A stretch of DNA of 64,000 nucleotides from N074bin45 sp039587475 (lineage in GTDB: Bacteria; Gemmatimonadota; Gemmatimonadetes; Gemmatimonadales; GWC2-71-9): NCBI GenBank assembly GCA_039587475.1, contig JBDHIK010000003.1:19426-83425 (forward strand), written 5' to 3'. The position numbers and the translations under genes are program-made. Numbering within the stretch: the first letter of the stretch is position 1; each line of letters opens with the position of its first letter. Below the pieces are notes generated by a model that searched no databases, was not told the DNA's origin, and worked only from the letters and a program-made list of their open reading frames with translations. Positions 16,755 through 25,901 of the stretch are shown piece after piece.

Positions 16755-19421
16755 TCATACCGTGGCTCGAGTCCGGTCCATGGTGCCACGTTGGGCCAGC
16801 GCGGCCTGGGCCGCCGCGAGACGGGCAATGGGCACGCGATAGGGTGAACAGGATACGTAGTTCATCCCGAGCTGGTCGCAGAAGGCAACCGCGTTCGGTT
16901 CGCCGCCGTGCTCGCCGCAGATGCCCAGCTTGAGGTCGGGCCGGGTGCTGCGGCCGAGCTCGGTGCCCATCTTCACGAGTTTCCCGACGCCGTCCAGGTC
17001 GAGCACCTTGAACGGATCGTGTTCGATGATGCCGTGCTCCAGATAGTACGGGAGGAACCGGCCCGAATCATCCCGGGAAATGCCCCACGTCGTCTGGGTC
17101 AGGTCGTTGGTGCCAAACGAGAAGAACTGGGCTTCACGGGCGATCTCGTCCGCCGTGAGCGCGGCCCGCGGCAGTTCGATCATGGTTCCCAGCAGGTACG
17201 GCACCGTGATCTCCCGTTCCTGGAACACCGCCTCGGCTTCCTGCCGGATGAGGAGCGCCTGTTTGCGGAATTCCACCACGGTCGCGGTGAGCGGCACCAT
17301 GACTTCGGGCATGACCCGGCCCTTGCGGGCGGCCACGGCGCAGGCGGCCTCGAAGATGGCCCGCGCCTGCATCCGGGTCACTTCCGGGTACATGATCCCG
17401 AGCCGGCAACCGCGCAAGCCCAGCATGGGATTCACCTCGGACAACCCATCGACCAGCCGCTGCACCTCGGCGGCGGGTTTCCCCCACTCGTCTGCCAAGC
17501 TCGCCACCTCGTCAGGGTCGCTGGGGAGAAACTCGTGCAGCGGGGGGTCGAGCAGTCGGATGGTGACCGGGTAGCCTTCCATGGCGCGAAAGATCGACTC
17601 GAAGTCGGTGCGCTGCATCGGCAGGATCTTCGCAAGCGCCCGTTGCCGACCCTCCGGTGACCCGGCCACGATCATCTGACGCATGGCGGACAGGCGATCG
17701 CCCTCGAAGAACATGTGCTCGGTCCGGCACAGCCCGATGCCCTCGGCGCCGAAGTCGCGGCCCCGATGGGTGTCGGCGGGGGTGTCGGCGTTGACCCGGA
17801 CCTGAATGTGGCGTAGCGCGTCGGCCCATTCCATCAGCCGAGCAAAGTCCCCGCTCAGCTCCGGTTCAACCAGCGTGGCCTGGCCGTGAAAGATCTTGCC
17901 GGCAGAGCCGTCCACGGTGATCCACTCGCCCCGCTGAATATCCCGGCCGTTGACGGAGAAGCATTGCCGGTCCTCATTCACGGCAATCTCCTGGGCCCCG
18001 GAGACGCACGGCTTCCCCATGCCCCGGGCCACCACCGCCGCGTGGGACGTCATGCCGCCACGGGCCGTCAGGATCGCTTTGGACGCGACCATCCCGTGAA
18101 AGTCCTCGGGGTTGGTTTCCTGGCGGACCAGGATGACGGCTTCTCCCTGGCGCGCCAAGGCCTCGGCATCGTCGGCGTCAAACACAGCCGTCCCGCTGGC
18201 GGCCCCCGGAGAGGCCGGGAGGCCGGTCGTGAGCAGTTCGAGGTCTACGTTCGTGGCGATCTGCGGGTGGAGAATCTGGTCGAGGTCGTTGGGAGGAATG
18301 CGCGCCACCGCTTCTTCCTGGGTGATGAACCCCTCGTCGACCATGTCGCAGGCAATGCGCACAGCGGCCTGGCCGCTCCGCTGCCCGCGCCGGGTCTGGA
18401 GCATGTACAGCGACCCGCGTTCGATGGTGAACTCCATATCCTGCACGTCGCGGAAATGGCGCTCGAGGGTCACGGCCATCTTCTCGAGCTCACCGTAGAG
18501 GGCCGGCATGATGTTCCGCATCGTGGTGATGGGGTCCGGGTCGCGGATGCCGGCGACCACGTCCTCGCCCTGGGCGTTGAGGAGATACTCACCGTACAGT
18601 TCGCGGACCCCCGTGGACGGGTTCCGGGTAAAGGCCACCCCCGTTCCGGAGTCCTCACCCAGGTTGCCGAACACCATGGTCTGGATGTTGACCGCGGTCC
18701 CCATGGAATCGGGAAGTCCGTGCAGCTTGCGGTAGTCGTGAGCGCGCTTGGTGTTCCAGCTGCTGAACACGGCGGCGATGGCGCCCCACAGTTGCGCCAT
18801 CGGGTCGTCGGGGAAGGGCTGGCCGGTCTCGGCGGCAATGTGAGCCTTGAAAGAGGCCACGACCGATTGCAGGTCCTTCGTGGGCAGGTCGATGGCTCGC
18901 GACACGCCGGCCTCCGCGAGGTGGCTGTCCAGCACGTCGTCGAACGCCTTCTTGGGAAGCCCGTCGACGACGGAGCCATACATCTGGACGAAACGGCGGT
19001 AGCTGTCCCAGGCAAACTGGGGGTTGCCGCTCTGGGTCTCGAGACCGGCCACCGTGTCGTCGTTGAGGCCCAGATTGAGAATGGTCTCCATCATCCCGGG
19101 CATCGACACGGCGGCGCCCGATCGGACCGAGACCAGCAACGGTTCGTCCCGGCCCCCGAACTGCCTGCCGGACGCGGCCTCGAGCCGCTGCAGCGCCGTC
19201 TCCACCTGGGCCCGCAATCTGGGCGGAAACTGCCCCGCCTCGAGATAGGTATGGCACAGGGTGGAGGAAATCGTGAACCCCGGGGGGACCGGGATGCCCA
19301 GATTGGTCATCTCGGCCAGGGAGGCGCCCTTGCCGCCGAGGACGTCCTTCATGCCGGACGTCCCGTCGGCTCGGCCCTGTCCGAAGAAATAGACGAGCGG
19401 TTGGGTGAATGTGTCGGTCAT
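16755..19421 (-). CDS. ppdK: Pyruvate, phosphate dikinase
   Basis: Interconverts pyruvate + ATP + Pi and PEP + AMP + PPi. About 888 residues with the full domain order: nucleotide-binding N-terminus (GGKGASLAEMTNLGIPVPPGF), the phosphohistidine domain with GGMTSHAAVVARGMGKPCVSG (the His in TSH), and the C-terminal PEP/pyruvate barrel with GLCRTEHMF, LRGCRLGI, FGTNDLTQ and GICGEHGG. It overlaps the purF stop by 4 bp, an unusual pairing that couples it to purine synthesis; AMP is one of its products. Confidence 0.97.
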   Translation of the reverse strand: MTDTFTQPLVYFFGQGRADGTSGMKDVLGGKGASLAEMTNLGIPVPPGFTISSTLCHTYLEAGQFPPRLRAQVETALQRLEAASGRQFGGRDEPLLVSVRSGAAVSMPGMMETILNLGLNDDTVAGLETQSGNPQFAWDSYRRFVQMYGSVVDGLPKKAFDDVLDSHLAEAGVSRAIDLPTKDLQSVVASFKAHIAAETGQPFPDDPMAQLWGAIAAVFSSWNTKRAHDYRKLHGLPDSMGTAVNIQTMVFGNLGEDSGTGVAFTRNPSTGVRELYGEYLLNAQGEDVVAGIRDPDPITTMRNIMPALYGELEKMAVTLERHFRDVQDMEFTIERGSLYMLQTRRGQRSGQAAVRIACDMVDEGFITQEEAVARIPPNDLDQILHPQIATNVDLELLTTGLPASPGAASGTAVFDADDAEALARQGEAVILVRQETNPEDFHGMVASKAILTARGGMTSHAAVVARGMGKPCVSGAQEIAVNEDRQCFSVNGRDIQRGEWITVDGSAGKIFHGQATLVEPELSGDFARLMEWADALRHIQVRVNADTPADTHRGRDFGAEGIGLCRTEHMFFEGDRLSAMRQMIVAGSPEGRQRALAKILPMQRTDFESIFRAMEGYPVTIRLLDPPLHEFLPSDPDEVASLADEWGKPAAEVQRLVDGLSEVNPMLGLRGCRLGIMYPEVTRMQARAIFEAACAVAARKGRVMPEVMVPLTATVVEFRKQALLIRQEAEAVFQEREITVPYLLGTMIELPRAALTADEIAREAQFFSFGTNDLTQTTWGISRDDSGRFLPYYLEHGIIEHDPFKVLDLDGVGKLVKMGTELGRSTRPDLKLGICGEHGGEPNAVAFCDQLGMNYVSCSPYRVPIARLAAAQAALAQRGTMDRTRATV

Positions 19422-20812
19422 GTGTGCGAAACGGTGGCAGGGTCGGCGTGGCGCAGCAGCACGAGTTGCTCCGGGTCTTCGTCGGTGGGGTAGTGGCCCG
19501 AGAAGCAGGCGTGGCAGAAGGGATGCTCACCCGCCGCCGACAGCATGCCATCGAGCGACAGGTAACCCAACGTGTCGACGCCGAGGTAGTCCCGGATCTC
19601 CTCGAGGGAGTGGGTCCCGGCGATCAGTTCCTCGGTGGTCGGGGTGTCGATGCCGTAAAGGCACGGTCCGGTGATGGGCGGGGAGGCCAGACGCAGGTGC
19701 ACTTCTCGAGCGCCGGCCGATCGGATCATGGTGACCAGGCCCTTGCTGGTGGTGCCTCGCACCAGGCTGTCGTCGACCACCACCACGGACTTGCCCTCGA
19801 TGACCTCACGAACCGGATTGAACTTGATCTTGACCTTGGCGACCCGGAGCGCCTGGGTCGGGTTGATGAAGGTCCGACCGACGTAGTGATTCCGGATCAG
19901 GCCGTGCTCCAGCTTGATGCCGGATTCGGCCGCGAACCCCAGTGCCATGGAGTTGGACGAGTCCGGGACGCTGAACACGACGTCCGCATCTGGGGCGGGA
20001 TGCTCACGCGCCAAGGCCCGGCCCAGTTGCCGTCGCACCCGGTCGACGGATTCCCCGAAGATGGTGCTGTCCGGGCGGGAGAAGTACACCAACTCGAAGA
20101 CGCAGCGGGAAACTGGGCGAGGGGACAGCGGCCGGAGTCGTGAGATCTGGCCATCTTCGATGCGGAAGAACTCGCCGGGAGCGATCTCGGTGATCTCGGT
20201 GGCGCCCACCAGATCCAGGGCACAGGTCTCGGAGGCTACGACCACCCCGCCGGCCAACCGGCCGTAGAAGAGCGGTCGGAAGCCGCGACCGTCCACCACC
20301 GCGAAGATGGTGCGCCCCACGCCGATGACGAGGCTGTAGGCGCCTTCCAGCCGTTCGAGGGCACTGCGGATCTGTTGTTCTGGAGCCAGTGCCTCCGACC
20401 GGGCAATGAGGTGAACCAGGACCTCGCTGTCGGCCGACGAGGTGAACAGCGAGCCGCGATTCACCAGTTCCCGCTTGATCTCGGCGGCATTGGTGAGATT
20501 GCCGTTGTGGGCGACCGAGAGTGGTCCGCTCCGGTAGTTCACCACGTAAGGCTGCGCGTTGGCGAGCACCGTGCTCCCGGCCGTCGAGTACCGCGTGTGC
20601 GCGACCGCGACGTCCCCCGGCAAGGCGCTGAGCAGTGATTCGTCGAACGTCTCGGAAACCAGACCCATACCCTGATGGGCGTGGGCCTTCCCCTCCTTGT
20701 CGATGGTGACGATCCCTGCACTTTCCTGCCCCCGATGCTGCAGAGCGTACAGGCCCAGGTAGGCCAGGCGGCCGGCGTCGGCGACCCCGGATACTCCGAC
20801 TATGCCGCACAT
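19418..20812 (-). CDS. purF: Amidophosphoribosyltransferase, Fe-S type
   Basis: First committed step of purine synthesis (PRPP + Gln to phosphoribosylamine). Cys2 is the N-terminal nucleophile (MCGIVGV), so only Met removal is needed and there is no propeptide. The glutaminase motifs LQHRGQESAG and AHNGNLTNA and the PRPP loop VVVVDDSLVRGTT (343-355) are present. Cysteines at 237, 384, 433 and 436 (SRCVFE, GPCLYGID, FCHACFSG) match the four 4Fe-4S ligands of the Bacillus enzyme. About 464 residues. Four bp separate it from purL. Confidence 0.97.
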   Translation of the reverse strand: MCGIVGVSGVADAGRLAYLGLYALQHRGQESAGIVTIDKEGKAHAHQGMGLVSETFDESLLSALPGDVAVAHTRYSTAGSTVLANAQPYVVNYRSGPLSVAHNGNLTNAAEIKRELVNRGSLFTSSADSEVLVHLIARSEALAPEQQIRSALERLEGAYSLVIGVGRTIFAVVDGRGFRPLFYGRLAGGVVVASETCALDLVGATEITEIAPGEFFRIEDGQISRLRPLSPRPVSRCVFELVYFSRPDSTIFGESVDRVRRQLGRALAREHPAPDADVVFSVPDSSNSMALGFAAESGIKLEHGLIRNHYVGRTFINPTQALRVAKVKIKFNPVREVIEGKSVVVVDDSLVRGTTSKGLVTMIRSAGAREVHLRLASPPITGPCLYGIDTPTTEELIAGTHSLEEIRDYLGVDTLGYLSLDGMLSAAGEHPFCHACFSGHYPTDEDPEQLVLLRHADPATVSHT

Positions 20813-20816
20813 AGCA

Positions 20817-23117
20817 TCAGGCTCCTTCCATTTGATTTGCCTGGAGGCGTTCCATCCGCCGTGGGATAGCGCCGAAGTAGTGTGACCGAAGGGAAGCGGT
20901 CTCCCACCGCAGGACGGCGTCGGCCAGGGTCAGGCGAAGGCCGGCTGATCCTTCGGTGACTTCTCCGACACGGAGGAGCGGCACGCCGGCGTCTTCAGCC
21001 AGCGCCAGCAACTCGCCCTCTCGGTCCGGTCGACCCGACAGTACCACGCGTCCAGCGTCTTCACCATACAGCAAGGCCGGGGCCGCGACCCCAGGGGCAT
21101 AGCCCGAGAGATCGATGCTGGCGCCGAGGCCGTCGTCTGAGGGCCCTCCCATCGCCGCCTCGGCCACCGCCACCGCCAGGCCGCCGTCTGAGCAATCATG
21201 CGCCGAGCGGATGATCCGGGCCCGAGCCGCGGCAACGAGGAAGCGCTGCAAGCGCCGCTCGGCCTCGAGATCGACGGGGGGCGGCGTGCCGCCCACGAAG
21301 TCCAGGATTTCGGCCCAGTAGCTGGAACCGCCCAGATGCCCCTTGGTATCCCCCGCCAGGAAGACGGCGTCACCGGGTTGTTGGAAATGACTGGGGACCC
21401 GGCACGACAGGTCTTCCAGCAGTCCGACCATGCCAACCGTGGGCGTGGGCGCGATGGCGCCCGTAGGGCTTTCGTTGTAGAAGGAGACGTTGCCACCCGT
21501 GACTGGGGTCTCGAACGCCCGGCAGGCGTCACCCATGCCGCGGCAGGCTTCAGTGAACTGATAGTACACCGCCGGCTTCTCAGGGTTGCCGAAGTTGAGG
21601 CAATCCGTGATCCCGAGGGGCACGGCGCCGGAGCAAGCGATGTTCCTGGCCGCTTCCGCGACGACCGCCTTGCCGCCTTCGTACGGATCCAGCATGACGA
21701 ATCGGGCATTGCAATCGACCGTCATCGCCAGTCCGGCCTCGGTGGTATCGATGCGAACGACGCCGGCGTCGCCGCCGGGTGCGATGGCCGTGTTGGCCTG
21801 AACCGTGGAGTCGTACTGCTGGAAGATCCATGACTTGGAGGCGATGGTGGGTGTGTCCAGCAATCGCTCGAGAATGGCTTCCAACTCCAGGTCGGGGCCC
21901 CGGTCGGGGTGGGCCTGTCGCCGGGCCTTGGCTTCCTCGCTCTCGACCGCGTCCGGTGTGTACACCGGACAGTCCTCGATGAGACGACGTCCCGGGATCG
22001 AGGCCACCACGATCCCCTCGTGCACTACACGGAACAGGCCGTCATCCGTGACGTGGCCCACCGGGGTCGCGTCCAGTTCCCATTTGCGGCATACGTCCTG
22101 TGCCGCCTGGAGCTGGTCCGGCTCCACCACCACGAGCATCCGTTCCTGAGACTCGGAGAGCAGGATCTCATAGGGACTCATGCCCGGTTCGCGAATGGGG
22201 ACCCGGCTGGTGTCCAGTTCGACGCCAACGCCGCCACGCTCCGCCATCTCCGCCGCGGAGCTGGTCAGGCCGGCAGCCCCCATGTCCTGAATGGCCACGA
22301 TGAGGCCGGACGTGATCAACTCGAGAGAGGCTTCGAGCAGCAGCTTCTCGGTAAAGGGGTCCCCAACCTGCACCTGAGGCCGGCGGGCTTCGCTCTCTTC
22401 CGAAAGCTCTTCGGAGGCGAAACTGGCTCCGTGGATGCCGTCGCGCCCGGTCCGGGCGCCCACCGCGAGCAGGATGTTGCCGACGCCCTCCGCCTTGGCC
22501 CGGATCAGATCGTCTTCCCTCAGCAGGCCGACGCACATGGCGTTGACCAGCGGATTCCCGGCGTAGGTCTGATCGAACACGACCTCGCCGCCGAGGGTCG
22601 GGACCCCCACGCAGTTCCCGTAGTCGCCAACCCCACGGACGACACCGGCCAGGAGATACCGATTCCGGGGTTCGGACAGGGGGCCGAACCGGATGCTGTT
22701 GAGGACGGCGACCGGCCGCGCCCCCATGGTGAAGACGTCGCGCAGGATGCCGCCAACGCCGGTGGCGGCACCCTGGTACGGCTCGACGGCCGAGGGGTGG
22801 TTGTGACTTTCGATCTTGAAGGCCACGGCCCACCCGTCAGGCAGGCGCAGCACCCCGGCGTTCTCCCCGGGGCCCTGAAGCACATGGGCGCCCTCGGTGG
22901 GGAACCGTCTCAAGACGGGCTTGGAGTGTTTGTAGGAGCAGTGTTCCGACCACAATGCCGAGAAGATACCGAGCTCGGTGAATGTCGGAGTGCGCCCGAG
23001 CAACGTCACGATGCGCTGGTACTCGTACTCCGTCAGATTGTGTTCCCGCGCCAGGGCGAGAGAAGCTGTGGGCTCGCCCGCGAGGTTGCGGGCCGGGGGT
23101 GGAGCAGTCGTCGTCAC
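20817..23117 (-). CDS. purL: Phosphoribosylformylglycinamidine synthase, large subunit
   Basis: ATP-dependent synthetase subunit of FGAM synthase. About 766 residues, the small PurL form that works with separate PurS and PurQ, both encoded upstream in the same run. Landmarks: ELGIFSALWSEHCSYKHSK, the FKIESHNHPSAVEPYQGAATG metal/ATP region (visible in two parts), GMGAAGL-like QDMGAAGLTSS, and the second half with GITDCLNFGNPEKP and DCSDGGLAVA. The ATG at 23117 is followed by a short Thr/Pro-rich lead before the conserved domain. Confidence 0.97.
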   Translation of the reverse strand: MTTTAPPPARNLAGEPTASLALAREHNLTEYEYQRIVTLLGRTPTFTELGIFSALWSEHCSYKHSKPVLRRFPTEGAHVLQGPGENAGVLRLPDGWAVAFKIESHNHPSAVEPYQGAATGVGGILRDVFTMGARPVAVLNSIRFGPLSEPRNRYLLAGVVRGVGDYGNCVGVPTLGGEVVFDQTYAGNPLVNAMCVGLLREDDLIRAKAEGVGNILLAVGARTGRDGIHGASFASEELSEESEARRPQVQVGDPFTEKLLLEASLELITSGLIVAIQDMGAAGLTSSAAEMAERGGVGVELDTSRVPIREPGMSPYEILLSESQERMLVVVEPDQLQAAQDVCRKWELDATPVGHVTDDGLFRVVHEGIVVASIPGRRLIEDCPVYTPDAVESEEAKARRQAHPDRGPDLELEAILERLLDTPTIASKSWIFQQYDSTVQANTAIAPGGDAGVVRIDTTEAGLAMTVDCNARFVMLDPYEGGKAVVAEAARNIACSGAVPLGITDCLNFGNPEKPAVYYQFTEACRGMGDACRAFETPVTGGNVSFYNESPTGAIAPTPTVGMVGLLEDLSCRVPSHFQQPGDAVFLAGDTKGHLGGSSYWAEILDFVGGTPPPVDLEAERRLQRFLVAAARARIIRSAHDCSDGGLAVAVAEAAMGGPSDDGLGASIDLSGYAPGVAAPALLYGEDAGRVVLSGRPDREGELLALAEDAGVPLLRVGEVTEGSAGLRLTLADAVLRWETASLRSHYFGAIPRRMERLQANQMEGA

Positions 23118-23138
23118 GTTGTGGCCGTGGGTCGGGGT

Positions 23139-23462
23139 TCAGTCGCGCTTGCGTTGGCCCAGGGCGGCGCTGATGTCGCCGAACACCCGTCCCAACAGCC
23201 CGGGTTCCTGGTCTACCACGAGTTGTTCGATCTCTCCCGCGTCCAGCCAGATTCCGTCGCACTCGGAACAGCGGTCGATGGTGATGCCGTGAAACTGCTC
23301 GGAGGCGAGGTCAGCGCCACACTTGGGGCACTTCATGAAATGCTGCTGGCGCTCGGTCTTGCTGGCTTCCTGCTCCAGCGCCTCCCGCTTCTGCTTCAGG
23401 AGCTCGAGGTCACGCTTCGTGAAGTATTCGTCTTCGGTCTTGCTGGGCTTGTCGGAGGTCAT
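23139..23462 (-). CDS. Small zinc-ribbon (zf-TFIIB type) protein
   Basis: About 107 residues: a charged N-terminal helix with a Lys/Glu-rich coiled stretch, then a zinc ribbon KCPKCGADL...IDRCSECDGIWLDAGE (two CxxC pairs, about residues 45-75), and a short C-terminal tail. The WLDAGE sequence after the second pair is typical of the zf-TFIIB domain family. Function unknown; it sits with about 20-bp gaps between purQ and purL, inside the FGAM synthase genes. Confidence 0.85.
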   Translation of the reverse strand: MTSDKPSKTEDEYFTKRDLELLKQKREALEQEASKTERQQHFMKCPKCGADLASEQFHGITIDRCSECDGIWLDAGEIEQLVVDQEPGLLGRVFGDISAALGQRKRD

Positions 23463-23480
23463 GGTCGCGTTTCGTCGGTG

Positions 23481-24170
23481 TCAGGTGGAAACGAGGGGTC
23501 GCTCGGCACGCCAAGTCGCGAGCGAGGTGAAGAAGCGATGCCCCGGGTCGTCGCCGATGGCCTGGTCGGCCGCCCGTTCGGGGTGGGGCATGATGCCGAC
23601 CACGTTCCCGGCCTCGGAGCAGATGCCGGCGATGCCGGCCACGGATCCATTGGGGTTGTCGTGGTCGGCGTAGCGCAGGACCACCTGACCGCGGTCGTGC
23701 AAGCGTTGCAGGGTGGTCTCATCCGCCACGTAACGCCCCTCGCCGTGCGCGACCGGGAGGGAGAGCACTTCGCCCCGGGCGTAGGCGGCCGTGAACGGAG
23801 TGTCCACGTTGTCGACGTGGACGGTGACCGTACGGGCCACGAACGTCAAACCGGCATTGGGAAGCAGCGCGCCCGGGAGGAGGCCCGCCTCGCACAGGAT
23901 CTGAAATCCGTTGCAGATCCCCAGGAGCGGGCCGCCGTCGGCGGCATGGCGCTGCACCGCCCGCATGACCGGACTGAAGCGGGCGATGGCGCCGGAACGG
24001 AGATAATCGCCGTAGCTGAAGCCCCCGGGCAGCAACACGACGTCCGCTCCTTGAAGATCCTCGTCGCGGTGCCACACGAAGTACGCATCGCAGCCGGCCC
24101 GTTCCATGGCCCGGAGCGCGTCGACGTCACAGTTGCTCCCGGGGAACCGGATCACAGCGGCTCGGGTCAT
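23481..24170 (-). CDS. purQ: Phosphoribosylformylglycinamidine synthase, glutaminase subunit
   Basis: Class I glutamine amidotransferase supplying ammonia to PurL. IRFPGSNCDVDA opens the protein; the nucleophile Cys is in LLGICNGFQIL; the His/Glu pair is in GIMPHPERAAD. About 229 residues from the ATG at 24170, which overlaps the purS stop by 4 bp. A longer in-frame start is rejected because it adds an unconserved basic tail. Confidence 0.97.
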   Translation of the reverse strand: MTRAAVIRFPGSNCDVDALRAMERAGCDAYFVWHRDEDLQGADVVLLPGGFSYGDYLRSGAIARFSPVMRAVQRHAADGGPLLGICNGFQILCEAGLLPGALLPNAGLTFVARTVTVHVDNVDTPFTAAYARGEVLSLPVAHGEGRYVADETTLQRLHDRGQVVLRYADHDNPNGSVAGIAGICSEAGNVVGIMPHPERAADQAIGDDPGHRFFTSLATWRAERPLVST

Positions 24171-24418
24171 CCGTCCTCCACGGCTATCAGAAAGTCTTCG
24201 GTGACCGGGTTGGCGAGCAGGCGCTCGCACATCTGGCGCGTGGTCTCTTCGGCCTCCGCCGGACTGCCCGCCGCGACGTCCACCTCGATGGCGCGGCCGA
24301 CCCGGACCTGGCCGACGCCCTCAAACGCAAGTTCGGACAGGGCGTGCTCCACGGCCTGTCCTTGAGGGTCGAGAAGTCCGTCACGGGGCATGACCCGAAT
24401 ATGCACGCGATAACTCAT
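24167..24418 (-). CDS. purS: Phosphoribosylformylglycinamidine synthase subunit PurS
   Basis: Small bridging subunit of the PurS/PurQ/PurL complex. 83 residues: an N-terminal strand YRVHIRVMPRDGLLDPQG, then GQAVEHALSELAFEGV and VGRAIEVDV, the standard PurS pattern, ending with a helix and NPVTEDFLIAVED. It overlaps purQ and pssA by 4 bp on each side. Confidence 0.95.
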   Translation of the reverse strand: MSYRVHIRVMPRDGLLDPQGQAVEHALSELAFEGVGQVRVGRAIEVDVAAGSPAEAEETTRQMCERLLANPVTEDFLIAVEDG

Positions 24419-25278
24419 GGCTGGGCCTCGGGCGCCAGATAGCGCCGCGTCGTTGAGGGGGGAGGGGCCGCGGGCGCCTCAGGCGCCTGAGCGGCCGTCT
24501 CGTCTGTTGTCATGTCTGGGTGGCGCTCCCCACGTTCAGCCAATCCGAGTGCCATGGCGCGGAACAAGCCATAGGCGACGTAGGTAGAGCCGAACGTGAA
24601 GAAGAAATACTCCGGCACCAGTAGGCCCCCGGCAAGAATGCCGAGGTTCACGCCCAGCCCCAGGCGCCCCCGCACCGTTCGCAGCCCGATGCCGGGGAGC
24701 TTGGGGTAGCGCACGTTGCTCACCATCAAGACGGACAGGAGCAACATCAGGATCACCACGAAGATTTCCTGGTTGAAGCGCCCGATGGTGACGGGGTACC
24801 AGGCGGTCTGCGTGAACGGGTAGTAGACACCGATCAGCATCCCCGCGGCAGGGGAGGGGAGGCCGGTAAACCAGGGCGTGCGGGCCTCACCGCCAACGGC
24901 CAGATTGAACCGGGCCAGTCGGACCGCTACGGCCACCGCGTAGGCGAAGCTCAGCATCCAGGTGAACCCGCCCGCTTCCGCAAACCGCAGGTGGTAAATG
25001 AGCAACCCCGGCGCCACGCCAAAGGAGATCACGTCCACCAGAGAATCCAGTTCCGCTCCGAAGCGGCTATCCGTCTTCGACAGGCGGGCAACCCGACCGT
25101 CCACCATGTCCATGACGCCGGCCAACACCAGGAACCACCCGGCCCAGAGGAAGTTGCCCCGCGAGGCCGAGACGATCGACCAGAATCCGAAGAAGAGGTT
25201 GCCCAGGGTGAATGCGCTGGGGAGGACGACGACGGCGCGCCGCACTCGCTGACGACGACGAGGACGATTCAGGTCCAT
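24415..25278 (-). CDS. pssA: CDP-diacylglycerol-serine O-phosphatidyltransferase
   Basis: Makes phosphatidylserine from CDP-diacylglycerol and serine in the membrane. The CDP-alcohol phosphotransferase signature DGX2ARX8GX3DX3D is complete: DGRVARLSKTDSRFGAELDSLVD in two overlapping parts. About 287 residues with six or more hydrophobic segments and an Ala/Pro-rich C-terminal tail. It overlaps psd by 10 bp and purS by 4 bp, so phospholipid and purine genes are translationally coupled here. Confidence 0.95.
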   Translation of the reverse strand: MDLNRPRRRQRVRRAVVVLPSAFTLGNLFFGFWSIVSASRGNFLWAGWFLVLAGVMDMVDGRVARLSKTDSRFGAELDSLVDVISFGVAPGLLIYHLRFAEAGGFTWMLSFAYAVAVAVRLARFNLAVGGEARTPWFTGLPSPAAGMLIGVYYPFTQTAWYPVTIGRFNQEIFVVILMLLLSVLMVSNVRYPKLPGIGLRTVRGRLGLGVNLGILAGGLLVPEYFFFTFGSTYVAYGLFRAMALGLAERGERHPDMTTDETAAQAPEAPAAPPPSTTRRYLAPEAQP

Positions 25279-25901
25279 TCAGCCACCACCGTCTGTCCGG
25301 CTTTGGTGTGGTCTCCCACGGCCACGCGAATGTCGGCCGAGAGCGGAAGAAACAGGTCGACGCGCGAGCCAAACCGGATGAGGCCCAGACGGTCGCCCTG
25401 ACGCACCTTCTCTCCTTCAGAATGGTCGGTCACGATGCGCCTGGCAACCAGGCCCGCGATCTGGCGCACCAGGATCTTGCCGCGGACGGTCACCAGCCCT
25501 AAGGAGTTCTGCTCGTTCTCCAGGCTGGCCTTCTCCGACGCGGCATTGAGGAACCGTCCGGGGTTGTCGCGCCGGTAGTCGACGGAGCCTGAGGCCGGGT
25601 ACCGGTTCACGTGCACGTTGAACACGTTCATGAAGATGGCCACGCGGGTCACCGTGCCCGCGTGGAAATCCGATTCCTCGATTTGGACGATGCTCACCAC
25701 CTTGCCATCCGCGGGCGCGATGACCAGATCCTCGCCACGAGGGCCGGTACGGACTGGGTCGCGAAAGAACGCGATCACCCACACCGCAATCGGGAGCCAC
25801 AGCAGGGCCCAGGGCCATGCCACCAGACCCAGGACGATCTGAATGACCCAGGCAACGGCGATGAACGGATATCCCTCCTTTGCCACGCTCATCAGACGCA
25901 T
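25269..25901 (-). CDS. psd: Phosphatidylserine decarboxylase (short proenzyme type)
   Basis: Pyruvoyl enzyme converting phosphatidylserine to phosphatidylethanolamine. About 210 residues, the short PSD class. Two N-terminal hydrophobic segments (about 12-45) precede the catalytic domain with APADGKVV, FMNVFNVHVNR (conserved His) and the self-cleavage site RFGS at about 177-179, where the Ser becomes the pyruvoyl group. It overlaps purC by 10 bp and pssA by 10 bp. Confidence 0.95.
   Translation of the reverse strand: MRLMSVAKEGYPFIAVAWVIQIVLGLVAWPWALLWLPIAVWVIAFFRDPVRTGPRGEDLVIAPADGKVVSIVQIEESDFHAGTVTRVAIFMNVFNVHVNRYPASGSVDYRRDNPGRFLNAASEKASLENEQNSLGLVTVRGKILVRQIAGLVARRIVTDHSEGEKVRQGDRLGLIRFGSRVDLFLPLSADIRVAVGDHTKAGQTVVAEWT

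Noticed and set aside
16735..16828. Longer glpD N-terminus from ATG 16828
   Set aside because: It would overlap ppdK by 74 bp and adds an Arg/Pro-rich stretch unlike family N-termini; ATG 16735 gives the normal length.
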